Positions 1 through 12,037 of a DNA stretch of 64,000 nucleotides are shown piece by piece. Under the pieces are notes generated by a model. That model was not told where the DNA came from. It saw nothing but the letters and a program-made list of their open reading frames with translations, and made no database searches. Position 1 is the stretch's first letter; the number at the start of each line of letters is the position of its first letter. The position numbers were made by a program, and so were the translations under genes. The DNA comes from Scalesia atractyloides (lineage: Eukaryota > Streptophyta > Magnoliopsida > Asterales > Asteraceae): positions 54,145,583-54,209,582 of the forward strand of contig CAMTDV010000007.1 of NCBI GenBank assembly GCA_947069175.1. Reading direction: 5' to 3'.

Positions 1-705
1 TTGTTACTAGTAAGTCCATATGGTTATACCCTTGATGTGCCCTCTTGAAAGCAGCTCCGGTATTGACCTCGTGAGTGGAAGCGTGGCTGGAATCCCATGG
101 AACGTCCAATGCATGAGTGATGTGTTGCGTACACTCAGCATAGCCTTGCGCATACCCATCATGGCGCGTAGCAACCACTAGCTTGGCCACTACACCATCT
201 AACTTCGCAGACTTCTGAATGGAGTTTGCAATCTGCAAATTCATAGAAAAATTCAGAGCCATCACATGATGATCAAGAAACAAGCGGAGTACTTACATTG
301 ACAATTCCATGTTGTTGCATCCACAACATGTTGTTGGTCAGCGACTCCACCAACGAATGGCGCGGGTGTCTTCGGAATCCTCCATTTTTTTCTCGCCTGC
401 CTCCACCTTCGCTTCCGCCCCTCGCACCTGCGCTGAAACTCAGCCTTTTCCACCAAGGCTGCTTGAAGGTCTTTCTTGGCGCTCTCCAGAGCAGCAAGCT
501 TCAACCTGTTCATTCACAACAAGGTTAGCATCATAATTTATTAACATCAAAAATGAGTGAGCACAAAGACAAGGGGTTACCTCCTTCTGCTCACTGTGTG
601 CGCATTGCGCACTAGCCTCTGCAGCCGCGGCAGCTGCCACCTCCTTCTCTTTCTTCTCTCGCGCCACATCAGCGCACAACCGGGCCAGTTCATCCCTCAG
701 GGATC
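1..705 (-). pseudogene. Truncated duplicate of the Tat antisense extra ORF
   Basis: This segment is a diverged direct copy of about 1920-2633 and is read on the minus strand. It holds the same coiled-coil-coding exons and the same splice signals, for example the donor at about 292-297 (plus-strand ACTTAC) and the acceptor near 236. Homology stops abruptly at about 701-705, where integrase sequence of a Tat element begins on the other strand. The copy is therefore cut at its 5' end, and its 3' end lies beyond the window edge. It contains frame breaks and is very unlikely to be functional. The family is described under the longer copy at 1826-5235. Confidence 0.7.
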
Positions 706-1777
706 ATGTTTTTGCAACACGGGATTCTCCCCAAGAACAAAGCAGAAGCAAGGAAGGTCCAGAACAAGGCACTAAATTACGAAATGGCAGACGGTATCCT
801 ATACAGGAAGTCGTATCTGGGACCGCTCCTTCGCTGCGTGGATTCGCAAGATGCGTAGTACTTAATCCGCGAAATACACGAAGGGTTATGCGGAATTCAT
901 GTCGGTCTGCGCATGGTCGTAGCAAAGATCATGAACGCCGGTTACTATTGGCTGGCTTGCACCAAGATGCAGTTGAAACACTACGGAAGTGCGCTCGCCA
1001 CGCTCCGAAGACATTGCGCCCCAAGAATCCTTTGATCCCTGTCACAACAACTTCGCCTTTCCAACAATAGGCAATCAATATGGTGGGACCTTTCCCAGAT
1101 GCCCCAGGCGCGGTGAAGTTCATAATCGTTGCAGTCAATTATTCCACAAAATGGGTCGAGGCCAAACCCTTGCATCCACCACAGCAACTGTAGTTCGAAA
1201 ATTCATTTGGGAGAACATTATATGCCGTTTCGGATTACCCCTGTGCATAGTCAGTGATAATGGCCCCAACTTTGCAGCTGAAGAGCTACAGCAATGGATG
1301 AAGGAAATGCATATCGAACACGTTTTCACTTCAGTCGCGCATCCTCAAAGGAACGGCCAAGTGGAAAGCATTAACAAAAGTATCGTCGAAGGGATCAAGA
1401 CGAGATTGGGTACTACGCGAAGAGGTTGGGTCGATGAGTTTTCAAGCATTCTTTGGGCTCACCGAACCAAAATCCAGCACAGGAGAAACTCCTTTCAGCC
1501 TCGTGTATGGGACGGAGGCAGTAATTCTGCAGAGATAGGCCTCCCATCACCATGCATGCTAGCTGCGCAAAATCAAAACAATGAAGAAGAATGCAGACTT
1601 GACTTGGACTTACTAGAAGAAAGGCATGAAAACGCTGCAATCAACGAAGCAAAATATAAGTCTAAGCTCGAAAAATACTACAACCGGGAGTCCGCGTATG
1701 TACCTTCTTACCTGGTGACTTTGTTCTACGCGACAATGAAGCGTCTAATGCTGAACGTCCTGGAAAACTCGTAATGC
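706..1777 (+). pseudogene. Ty3/gypsy (Tat lineage) integrase fragment, decayed
   Basis: Three-frame reading shows the end of a Tat-type pol gene. An HHCC-type zinc-binding region is recognisable at about 870-1010 (residues EIHEGLCGIHVG followed by NAGYYW), but an in-frame stop and a frame change interrupt it. The integrase core follows in the frame of 989-1774. It carries the catalytic Asp in SDNGPNF near 1251-1271 and the catalytic Glu in NGQVESINKS near 1353-1382, a spacing usual for retroviral-type integrases. The Tat assignment rests on the style of these motifs and on the convergent antisense ORF that starts only about 50 bases downstream. No reverse transcriptase or RNase H precedes it in the window, so this is a 3' remnant. 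It is not expected to be active. Confidence 0.85.
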
Positions 1778-1825
1778 GCGGCACAATCAAAGATCCTACA
1801 AAGATATTACATTAAGGATCCTACA

Positions 1826-4800
1826 CTAGTCTTCATCAGCAGCGGCCTTGGCTTCTTCCGGAAATATATCCTTTAAGCGATCCACGAGTTGTCGTGGGTG
1901 AGCACCTCGCTCACCAATTCCAACACTGGGATATCAAGATGGTCATACCCTTGTTGTGCCCTTTCTAAAGCAGCTCCAGTATTGACCCCATAAGTGGCAG
2001 CGCGGCTAGAATCCCATGGAACATCCAATGCATGAGTGACGTGTTGCGCACACTCAGCATAGCCATGCGCTGTGCCCATCATGGCGCGTAGCAACCACTA
2101 GCTTGGCCACTGCGCCATCTAACTCTGCAGAGTTTAGAATGGAGTTTGCGATCTGCAAACTAAAAGACAAATTCAGAGCCATCATAGAATGCTAAAGAAA
2201 CAAGCGGAGTACTTACATTGACAACTCCATGTTGTTGCATCCACAGCATGTTGTTGGTCAGCGACTCCACCAACGACTCGGAGATGGCGCGGGCGTCTTC
2301 GAATTCTCCAATTTTTTTCTCGCCCGCCTCCACCTTGGCTTCCGCCAGTCGCAGCCTGTGCTGAAGCTCAGCCTTTTCCACCAGGCTGCTTGAAGGTCTT
2401 TCTTGGCGCTCTCTAGAGCAGGACAAGCTTCAACCTGTTTGTTCACAACAAGGTTAGCATCATAAAGTACTGATATCAAAGTTAACTAAGCACAAAGTCA
2501 AGTGGTTACCTCTCTCTGCTCACTGTGTGCGCATTGCACACTGGCCTCTGCAACCGCAGCAACTGCTGCCTCCTATTCTTTCTTCTCACGCGCTACCTCA
2601 GCGCGCAACCGGTCCAGTTCATCCCTCAAGGATTTTTTTTCTCCTTGTTATCCCTTTCACAAGCCTCTTTCCACAACCTACGCTCCTCCACAAGCTTGGC
2701 ATCAGAGGCTTCGGCCCGTTTCTTCCACCCCAGCGCGGCCCATTCTTCAGCTCGTTGGTGGTCGGCGTAGGCAGTCTCCTTTGCCTGCACCGCAGCTTCA
2801 TGCGCAGCCATTTTGGCTCGCTCCTTACCTAGGACTGCTTGGGAAGCCTCAAGATCTTCTTTTGTTTCAGCAAGCCCCACCTTCACGATCAATCTTGTAA
2901 GTCATAGAGGCGGACCTCGCAGTCGCCTAGAGGTACGTGTGGTACGTAGTTTCTTGTTCATCTTCAGCAAGTGCACGTACCTCCGCTGGATGGAAAACTC
3001 CCTTAAAAAACTCATGGCACGCCAGCCAGTGAGAAAAGTCTTCTCCTTTCTCTAACTTCCACACAGTGGTGTGGATTTCTTCGCGTTAAGCGGAGGAGTA
3101 TGACATGTAATAATAATCCCCTGGAGTTTCATACGGCGGATTGGAGACTCTTCGGTGGAAGGGCTTCTACCAGAACCTCCCGCTTCACCACCGGGTGCCA
3201 GCTCCTTAAAATATGCCCCTTGTGGAGCACCGGTCTGGGCACCCTCGACGGAGGCCGTTCATACGTTTCATGCTTGTTTGAGTAATAGCAATGAGATTCC
3301 CCAATTCCGAAGAGAAAATGGATTATGGGAGTGTGTGACTTGAACTATTGATTGGTCTGTGCAGATATGTGTCTTTATTTATATTTATCTGCCCACCGGC
3401 TCCGCCTCACCAACTAAAACCACGCCACCAGTATGCGCGCGTTCTTCCTCCACCACCGCGGGTTCTTCAAACTCCACCCGCGATTCCTCAACAACAACCA
3501 CGGGTCGTTCCACCACCACCCATGGTTCCCCTTCCATCTGCGCAAGTTCTTCCAGCACCAAGAACCCACGTTAGTACCCTTACCAGAACCTTCCACTACC
3601 ACGTGAGGCCCTACCCTCACCATTACCGGTTCTTCTGTCCCGGTAGCAGAATCTCTGCCCTAACCGATAGCGCGGGACATGGGAGAATCTGTGGGCGCGA
3701 CACATGTGCTGGATTCCATAAAAACAGGCTTGTCGGCCACTGTGCGATAACAAAGGGTCAGTTATACATAGAATGAAAGATGGAAGAATAAACAATAGTT
3801 ACAAAGTTACCTAGGGAGATCTTGGCAGTAACCGCTCCCAGTTCCCCTTCTTCCCCATCACTCTCCGTGCAACCTTCTTAGGGCGCTGCACGGAGAGGTC
3901 CTCCTTTGGACGCCTCTTCCGCCTAAGAGGCACCTCCAGACTGGACTCAACGTCCACCGGACTAGCAGGCATGGCGTGGGTATCCCCCACCGAACTAGCA
4001 GGTTTGGCGATCGGGATAACCACCGGCATTAGCACGGGCTTCTTCACACTACAGGTTCAAGACCCTCCCATGAGTCAGAAACTACTACATAAGCTTTCCA
4101 GCGATCAGAGACAATGCGCTTACCTTTGGGAGGGTCGGCCTTAGGTTGAGTCACCTCCTTCTCAACCGCTGCGCTCGTCCCCGCGTGTTTCTTCTTCTTA
4201 TGCTCTGGGCCAATACTCAGGTCGTTCAACGCGCCTACAACATGGCGCAACCACAAGGAAGAAACATGCAGAACTACCAACATTGAACAACAAGAACTTA
4301 CCAACGGGAGGCGCGGGGGCATCCAAATCTGCAGGCCTAGGAAGCGCAAAATTGCCCAACACCTGTGTATATCAGGTGGGCTCATCCGGGCCAAGGGCGA
4401 GCCTCGCAATCCGCCCTTCCTTCCTCTCGAAGGCAGCCAAAAAATGGAGCCCTGCAGAAAAGAAAAAAGAGGTATGTCAGTCTTCAAACAAGTCAAAATC
4501 AGAAGACACACCAACAAAATGAGGGCAGTTACTTCTATCCCCTCCATGTACACTGGTCGATGTCGGTTGGTTGGTTTCCAAACCAGACTCATACCGGCCA
4601 CACAAATATCCTCTTCGGCAAATGGATCGCTGGAATCTCCTTCAAATCCCTATACCAGATGTCAGACACTGTATAGGAGGGTTTCCGTCGGAATCTCATC
4701 CGGCCCCCGGAATTGCATCGACAAGGGGATGACGCCAGACTTCACAAAAAAGAATTTCGTCTTCCAATCATGGAAGGACTTGGGGGGAGAGAGCAAAATT

Positions 4801-5235
4801 TTGCGTGCTGCGCATGGTGCTGAAAAGAATAAAACCCCAATGAACATTGGAGTTGATAAAAAATAGGAAAGCGGTCGACGGTTGGAACAGACCTCGTCGA
4901 CCGGCACAAAAACTCAAAATGCTTGATCCTCACCATTCCCATCAAACTCAACTGAGATAGGTGGAAGCCATAAAATTGCAAAATCTCAAGAAAAAATTTG
5001 GTGACAGGAAAACGGAAGTTCCCTCACCGAAAAACTCTTGGAAAAGGGTGATATAGCTGGCCGGCGCATCAGTGGCTGTCTCACCCTCCTCCGGTAACCG
5101 AGCATCCCAGCTCGGAGGGAACTTCAGACCAGAAACCAGGCGGTCAAAAAACGGTCGGGTCATCTTGCATGCCGGCAGAGAGGTAGAGGCCTCAGCAGTA
5201 GAGGCAGACTCCGGACCTCTAGAAGCCATAGTCAA
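1826..5235 (-). pseudogene. Antisense, intron-containing extra ORF of a Tat retrotransposon (gypsy-type 'transposase_28' family)
   Basis: A multi-exon gene-like unit runs opposite to pol. The N-terminal exon (ATG at 5229 or 5235) and the next frames to about 4660 match the plant 'putative gypsy-type transposase' domain I know as PF04195, with hallmarks FYGFHLSQLSLMGMVRI and FYQLQCSLGFYSF. A basic linker follows at 3811-4047, then a long Glu/Ala/Lys-rich coiled coil at 2626-2892, and a C-terminus ending in FPEEAKAAADED with the stop at 1826-1828. Splice sites are visible on the minus strand: donor at about 2508 with acceptor near 2425, and donor at 2212 with acceptor near 2155. Extra ORFs, some antisense, between pol and the 3' LTR are established for Tat elements; their function is unknown. 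Frame breaks between the N-terminal exons suggest decay or unrecognised introns. The exact exon chain was not resolved. Confidence 0.75.
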
Positions 5236-5353
5236 AGAAAGGAAGAAGTTTAAAAAGATTTTTTGAAAACAGAACAGCTCAAGGACTCAAGGAATCACAT
5301 GAAAATTTGAACTGAAAATGTGAAGGACGAAGAAAAACCCTAAATGGGTGCAT

Positions 5354-5362
5354 CTATTTATA
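5354..5362 (-). promoter_or_regulatory. TATA box of the antisense extra ORF
   Basis: On the minus strand this reads TATAAATAG, a full plant TATA box. It lies about 120 bases upstream of the ORF start, leaving room for a transcription start and a short 5' leader. This supports expression of the antisense gene from its own promoter rather than from the LTR. Confidence 0.6.
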
Positions 5363-5895
5363 GTGCTCGCATTAAATGCGGTTGGAGAACGTATACACGT
5401 GTGCAAATAATAGCCCACCAGAAAAAGACGCGTGGCAGGCAAGTTGCCAACGACGTAAACATGCGCGGTGGCCGCCACTCTCACTGCCAATTCATTAATG
5501 AATGGCAGGAAAAATAGCGGAATGCAGCAACAACTGTCAGATGTCCTTTCAAATCCCATTTTTTTCTCACCAACCACCCTGCAACGTCAGATTGGCAGAG
5601 TTTCAAATTTCAAGATCTTGATTACAAACGTTTCCTTCACACAAAACGTTTTCCCCCAACCCTTGTCAAATTTTCGCCATTACAAATAACGGCCGTGTAA
5701 CAATTCTTTTAGTCCAGCACTCCTCCTACTTACCAGCATGCGCACAGGAGCAGCACTGGACTGGGGGGACTTGGAGGGGTATGGTCCCAAAAACCATGGC
5801 ATGTGCATAGAACTATACCCTCAACATCATAACCACAAGGATAACCTTGCGTGCAATGTGCAATGGTGCGCCTTCCTTAGCACAAGTTGGTAATA

Positions 5896-6183
5896 CAATG
5901 AACCTTGCGCACTCAGCGCAACGGTAACTTAGACCAACACTAATAGGTCATACAATGAACCTTGCGCACTCAGCGCAATGGTAAATTAGACCAACACTAA
6001 TAGGTCATACAATGAGCCTTGCGCACTCAGCGCAACAATGGTAAATTAGACCAACACCAGTAGGTCACACAATGAGCCTTGCACACTCAGCGCAATGGTA
6101 AATTAGACCAACATCAATAAGTCACACAACGAGCCTTGTGTACTGGGCACAACGGCAAGTTAGATTTACACGCGCATGCTACT
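5896..6183 (+). repeat. 57-bp tandem repeat, five copies, in LTR U3
   Basis: Copies start at 5896, 5953, 6010, 6070 and 6127. They share a core reading CTTGCGCACTCAGCGCAA followed by a TTAGACCAACA segment. The third unit carries a 3-base insertion, and the last unit is the most diverged. Tandem repeats in U3 often act as enhancer-like elements in plant LTRs, but that role is inferred here. Confidence 0.85.
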
Positions 6184-6718
6184 AGACCCAGCGCGGAGCA
6201 TCAACCCTTTAGTCATAAATCCTAAAACCTTGCAAGGACAAGACAAACATGAGAGCACTTCATAGTCTTGTAGACAAAAGGATTTATCCCTGCTACACTG
6301 CGCTGGCGGGAAAATGCTAAAAACCTCGTAGAAGGGATGAGCACTAAGAGGTGTTGACCATACTCAAGGGTACAGAGTGGCAGGGCTGTGACGAATGGCT
6401 GCTCGGCAGGTTGCGTCTGACAGTATCAAATGAACAGTGACACGAACACTAGACTATACACCAACCATATCTACGGCAGTGACTGTCCCACCTTCTCCAC
6501 TTTTGGCTGGTAGCAGGTTTGACGCCAGAGGCGTTCGTCCTCATTGTCTGTACACGTGGCAACATTAGTGCCCGACAGACCACAACCTCCTGACAGAAAA
6601 CATTAATTCCCCTGCAGGGGATATTTAATGTCTGACCCAGAGGGACAAAAGGGATGTCTCTGGTCGCTTGGGTCGGGCCCAAGGCCCATCAGCCCATCTC
6701 TCGAGCCCACTAACCTTC

Positions 6719-6729
6719 GGCTATAAAAT
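6719..6729 (+). promoter_or_regulatory. TATA box of the Tat LTR promoter
   Basis: GGCTATAAAATA lies about 950 bases into the LTR and about 300 bases before its inferred end, the usual place for the U3/R promoter. Confidence 0.6.
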
Positions 6730-7030
6730 AAGTATCAGGCCACCAGGTAAAAGAAGGAGGGATCATTTACTTTCTCTTGCAATCACATTTACAAGTGTTC
6801 TCGCTTACTACTTGCATAGTCCCATACTTATTCTCACGCTAGAGTGTGGTCACGGAGAAAACCACCATTTTCCCCGTGACGAGGCTAACAGCGTTGTTCA
6901 TTTTGCAGATTAGCCTGAGTAAGATAATCCCGAGAGACGAGCGAAGTGCTAACCCTTGTATGCATAAACACCCTGGTTGTAACATATATATCCCCGGATA
7001 TCCCTAGGTTCAACCGGTGGTTCTTCAGAC

Positions 7031-8001
7031 ATAGTACACATTCACTTCTTCATCCTAACTAACAATCAATTAAACACATGGTGAGCATTACACCATTCAA
7101 GCACATGGTACAAGATCCTAATGCATAATCTTGGCCAAATCAACCAAAATCAAACCAAAAACCCTCATGTTTAGTTACCATCAATCATGTATTGTACATT
7201 CTACACATGTCCATCTATTGTTAGCATACAAGTTCACATAATATTGTCATTTATGCATTTCGTAGAACACTTGGCATGCGTACACAATTTAAGGCACAAT
7301 GTACAAGTAATAAATGCCTAATCTTCCTAGTTCATAACATCAATCATCAAATCTTCTTTACGAATCAAAAAGTATCATTCACACATAGACATCAACATAG
7401 CAAAATCTCTAGTTCATCCAACTCATTCATATTAAACCATAACCATCAAAAACTCCAGGTTCTTGAACATGGGTTCTTTCTTTAAAACTCCTAATTAGAT
7501 AATTAAATCATTATTAACACTAAATTAAGTGCATCTAAACCCAAATTCAACCATCCCATTCTTACAATTCACCATTAAGGTAAATTCCTTAAAACCCACC
7601 AAGAACTTCAGCTAGAAAGATTCAAGAGGAAATTCGAGTACTTACTTGATGCTTAGGAGATGATGAGCACTTCCAAACCCATAGATTATCCATGCAATTT
7701 TCGAATTTCTTCTCTTCTCCTTTAATATACACAAGAACATACACACTATGTGTGTGTCGACATATGATTCTGCCCAAGAATGGGCTTTTTCTTTTTCCGC
7801 ATCTTTTAATTAAAAATGACTTCTTTTAGCCCCTAAGTTTTGTTTGTAATTTTTATTTAGCCACAATTCCTTAGTTATTGAACTTATAAGTTAACTAACT
7901 TAAGTAACTAAATTACCTCAAAGAACCTAGTTAATTTATTTCATGTTATATCATATGGAAACATATAGCGAATATAATTATTCGAGTTTTGGGGTGTTAC
8001 A
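7031..8001 (-). mobile_element. LTR-like fragment in reverse orientation
   Basis: The right edge reads GGGGTGTTACA, which on the minus strand is TGTAACACCCC, a common 5' start of plant Ty3/gypsy LTRs. The rest is AT-rich and non-coding. I could not find a matching left end or a target duplication, so this may be an LTR truncated by the neighbouring Tat element. No gene is visible in this stretch. Confidence 0.4.
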
Positions 8002-8139
8002 TAGAATCTAGCTGTTATCCAACGACATGATTGCAAAGGGCTCATCACACACGCCAGGGAAGCGACAAAAGGGACGAGACAGGCCGGGGGCGGTGTTGCC
8101 GGTCTGCGACGGGCTTCGGTGCCCCGGGGACACACCCCA

Positions 8140-8830
8140 CACCCACCAACCTCATCAAATCTTTGAGTTTACAACCAGGCCTAAACCAAAGGCCAACTAT
8201 CTAGTCTGGAGGGCCCTAATGGGAAGGCTCGCGGTCAAAACTTAGCTTGCTAAGCCTAAGCGGGGTGTTATTGGGTCAGAAATCTGCAGCCTTTGTGGGT
8301 ATGTAGATGAGTCGTGCAATCATGCGTTTGCATCTTGTTTATTCGCTAGGTGGATCTGGTGGCATATTTTCGTTTGGATTAGAGTGCTAGTGATCCAAGC
8401 CCCTAGCTCTTTGCTCAAAGTTTTCGACATCATTAGACAGGCACCGGGTTCGAATAGATGGAAAAGAATTGTGCACATGATCGGGTGTGACTGTTTGGTG
8501 AATCTGGCTAGCAAGAAACAAAAAGACGTTTGAAGAGAGATTCATTCTGATTACAAAGGCGGTCGAGTTATCATAAAGATGCATTCATGTGGGTCTGTCA
8601 TATGTCTAAGCTCCCTTCCACAGTATGGGAGAAGTGGGAATGGCTTCGACGTTCTTGATGTGTTGTAATTGATTAAGCAAGATGCATTCATGTGGGTCTG
8701 TCATATGTCTAAGCTCCCTTCCACATCATGGGAGAAGTGGAATGGCTTCGACGTTCTTGATATGTTATAATTGATTTGTTTATTTCATTTCGCCTTGCTT
8801 CGTATTTTTCAGTATCTTGCTGGTTTTTAT
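8140..8830 (+). mobile_element. LINE (non-LTR retrotransposon) 3' end remnant
   Basis: The plus strand encodes a broken reverse-transcriptase zinc-binding region typical of plant LINE 3' ends (zf-RVT type). Reading across frames gives KANYLVWRALMGRLAVKT, then CSLCGYVDESCNHAFASC with the CxxC...H...C pattern, then ARWIWWHI. The coding part decays after about 8530. It ends in a T-rich tail region without a clear poly(A). No other LINE domains are present, consistent with 5' truncation on insertion. Confidence 0.7.
8576..8768 (+). repeat. 103-bp-period tandem duplication in the LINE 3' region
   Basis: The sequence beginning AAGATGCATTCATGTGGGTC at 8576 recurs at 8679, and the copies remain nearly identical through GGCTTCGACGTTCTTGAT. 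This is a local duplication inside the LINE remnant. Confidence 0.85.
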
Positions 8831-9639
8831 ATATAGATATAGAAAAAAACCATGTAAACTATAATGTTCATTTACCTTTTATTATTTAGTTTTTTAATTT
8901 TAGATTCCGCCAATCCAACCAAACAAGCCAGGTTGTTTATTACATTTTAACTATTAATTTAAAAAAAAATCGTCAAAATCCGTCAAAGCGGAACGTAATA
9001 ATATATGAATGACTTCAACAAAATACGTGAATGCCAGATATTAACATTTTGAACAAATAAAACTAGAAGTAAAAACTAGTTGGATAAAAACAAACAAATA
9101 AGAAGGTGATCTATCTAAAGATTTGATTTTTCAAAAATCTTGTGTATTGATGCAATAAGTTGACATAGAATACATACTTTTATTTTATGGTGGAATCTTT
9201 TTCTTTTATGATGCAGTAACTTCAAATCATATCCTCAAAGAAGTTTCACACAAGGACCTCGTTCAAGTCAGTACATATCATGGAGACATGGAAAACTCGT
9301 TATTGGTAATATATCATTTTCTTATGATATACTAGGAGAAGTTTGTTTAGACAGGAATTATAAAAAATTATTTTGACCATCAATCAATTGAGTAATTAAA
9401 TGAATATAATTGAACAAAAACAAAGAGACATATGAGGTTTCTAAGGGTATTATAGCTCATCCAAGTTAATAATTTTTCTCTCCTTCAATTGTCCATCATT
9501 TTTAAAACGTTAATAATTTTTTCATATGAACATTATTTTTTTATAAAAATTGCACCATAAAAACGAGCGTTTTTTTATCTTGAAAACGAGCACATTATTG
9601 TTATACTTTTGAAAAAACAAGTTTTCGATAACCCAGATG
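8831..9639. other. AT-rich intergenic stretch, nothing recognised
   Basis: No coding frame of useful length and no recognised repeat is seen here. The stretch is AT-rich with short homopolymers. Confidence 0.5.
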
Positions 9640-10353
9640 CGTAAAGCACAATGAACAAAAAACACAAAAAAACGATTTTTTTTCTAAAACGCAATGGACT
9701 AAAAACATAAAAAATGTTCTTTCTAAAACGCAATTGACAAAAAACACAAAAGAAAGTGGTTTTCTCAAAAACGCAATGGATCAAAAACACAAAACAAAGT
9801 GGTTTTTCTAAAATGTAATGGATTAAAAACAGAAAAAAAATGTTCTTTCTAAAATCGCAATGAACAAAAAACTAAAAAAATGTCTTTTCTAAACGCAATG
9901 AATCAAAAACATAAAGCATAGTGTTCTTTCTTTACGCAATGGACTAAAAATACAAAATAAAGTGTTTATTCTAAAACACAATTGATTAAAAACACAAAAG
10001 AAAGTGTTTTTTTCTAAAAGGCAATAGACAAAGCACACAAAAAATGTGTTTTTTCATTTTTTTTAAAACGCAATGGACAAAAATTCTGTGTTTTTTCATT
10101 ATTTTGTAAAATGCAATGGACAAAAAAACACACAAAAATGTTGTTTTTTCATTCTTTTGTAAAACGCAATGGACAAAAAACTATGTTTTTCATTATTTTG
10201 TAAAACGTAATGGACAAAAAACACAGAAAAATGTGTTTTTTCATTCTTTTGAAAAACATAATGGAAAAAATGGTGCCTTTTCATTTTTTGTAAAATGCAA
10301 TGGACAAAAAAACACACAAAAAATATGTTTTTTCATTCTTTTGTAAAACATAA
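9640..10353. repeat. Degenerate minisatellite, roughly 45-60 bp units
   Basis: About fifteen imperfect units follow the pattern AAAACGCAATGGACAAAAAA, then CACAAAAAATG, then GTTTTTTCATT and TTTTGTAA. Units are about 45-50 bp in the left half and about 50-60 bp in the right half, where a TTTTTCATTCTTTTG segment is added. Open frames on both strands across this array are by-products of the repeat. Confidence 0.85.
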
Positions 10354-10929
10354 TTCTAGATGAAAGTTTAAATTGATAACTTTTCGTAATTTCTTTGAGA
10401 CATTTTGTCAAACAACTGTGTACAACTTTTTACCACTGATTTCTTAATAAATGGAACCAATAACGTTGCCCAAACGCGAGAATACAAAGAGAAGGTTAGA
10501 ATCATAGATATCTTCACTTTGCCTAGAAAATGTTTGAGAAATTTGAAAAGAGAAGTACCTCTTTCAATTGATTTCTCATGTTCTATCGTATTATGTTAAA
10601 TTGAAAAAAAAAGAGAAATTGCATAAAAATAAACTAGGTTTCTTCAAAGAAATTCAAGAGCACTTTAATTGAGTCTTTAAAGCATTCATTGATGAAGAAA
10701 ATCAAACTATAATGTAATGATTCTAGAGAGAGAAAGTGAGAAAATGTTAAAAATAGTGAGTTTTGAAAGTTGTGGGTTTTGAAGATGTAGAGAAAGAGAA
10801 ATTGAATAGATGAAAGGAGATTCTAACTCCTTAAGTTTTTTGTTATTTGCCACGTGTTCTCTTATTATTGCTGCTTATACTTCTCACCCAAACTAAAGTT
10901 CATATTTGATCTTTTACATGTATCATTAG
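10354..10929. other. AT-rich intergenic stretch, nothing recognised
   Basis: No gene, repeat family or structured element could be supported here. Confidence 0.45.
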
Positions 10930-11080
10930 CCATTTCCCTATATCATTAGCCATTTATTTATATCATGTTATGTAGCTTTGGAGATATGCCTGGTGTAATT
11001 TTGTACCATGTTCTGTGTTACCAGCTTCCCGCTGGGTGTTTTCGTTTATTCATATATACTTTGCCGTCAAAAAAAAAATT
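10930..11080 (+). mobile_element. Probable LINE 3' UTR and poly(A) tail
   Basis: The block has the look of a plant LINE 3' UTR, with TTTTGTACC, then AGCTTCCCGCTGGGTG, then TATACTTTGCCGTC, ending in a run of ten A at about 11069-11078. A direct repeat of TATCATTAGCCATTT precedes it at 10921 and 10941. No coding sequence remains. Confidence 0.4.
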
Positions 11081-12037
11081 ACTTGTGAAACAACTATATT
11101 ACCACGCGAATTTAAAACCTCTGAGGGTATGCTCTCATCTCCTGCCAGTTAGCCCTCTATCGAGATTTCCTGACACTGACACTCTTATCGACCTATCTCG
11201 TGACACTGGATCTCCTGCCATCCTAGTCTCTTGACACCGATTCTTCAACACAATATAATTGTAATGTTACTTTAGCCCAGTTGTGAAACTAAGCACTATT
11301 TATGGCTGGCTACTCTTGCCCCACTCACCAACTTGATATAAAGAACACCTTTTGTAACTCTATTCACCAAACAATATATATGCACTGGCTTTCAAGTTTT
11401 GAAGTTTTTCACCACCTCGATTAGGAGATTATGTATATGTGGTCAAAAGTACGCACCTTATGTGTTGTACTAGCAATGGGCCTGTTACATAGTTAATATA
11501 TGGTTTCATAATAGCATATCAAACTCTTCATATATTTCCTATTGACATGGATATGACGCAACAAAATTATACTTCACTAGTTGCATGTGAAGGCGCTATG
11601 ATTCTTACAACTTCGTTGAATAACCCACTCTGGCGTATTAATGCCACTCCCATTCTGAGATTTCCATGATTGATATAAGACACTTTACTTTCTAGGCCTT
11701 ATTGTAATATTGTTCGTCACAATCAAGCTTGTCTTTTCTGCTCCACTTAAGTATACAATGGCAAGCCACAGGTCCGCCACTATATGCTACATCTACTTCC
11801 TAGAATTTTACTCACATATATGGGTGTGGGTGTGTGTGTGTGTATACATGTATATATAATTTTGTGGAAAAATGTATAACTATATATGAAATGCATAAAT
11901 TGTGGAAGAGATGAACACAAATCATCACAGACGAATTATCTTTGATAGTTATAAAAGACAAGTAACTATATTTGACATAATATTTATCAGAACATAATTA
12001 AATGTGTTCGCAATTTTTATAAAGTTTTTATAAGCTC
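11081..12037. other. Intergenic region and 3' flank of the GPAT9 gene
   Basis: No coding region is recognised. It contains a short TG microsatellite near 11825-11845. The part next to 12037 is the 3' untranslated flank of the minus-strand acyltransferase gene. Confidence 0.5.

Larger units (their letters stand above)
5772..7030 (+). mobile_element. 3' LTR of the Tat element (right boundary approximate)
   Basis: A purine-rich tract with a run of six G (5763-5768) immediately precedes TGGAGGGG at about 5772, as expected for a polypurine tract next to a 3' LTR. The segment contains a 57-bp tandem repeat array in its U3 part and a TATA box (CTATAAAATA, about 6720-6729) followed by likely R-U5 sequence. 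The right end is placed at a CA dinucleotide near 7030 by context only. The 5' LTR is outside the window, so neither terminal identity nor a target duplication can be tested. Confidence 0.55.

Noticed and set aside
10099..10346. 72-76-residue frames on both strands
   Set aside because: Produced by the minisatellite array, repeating the same peptide.
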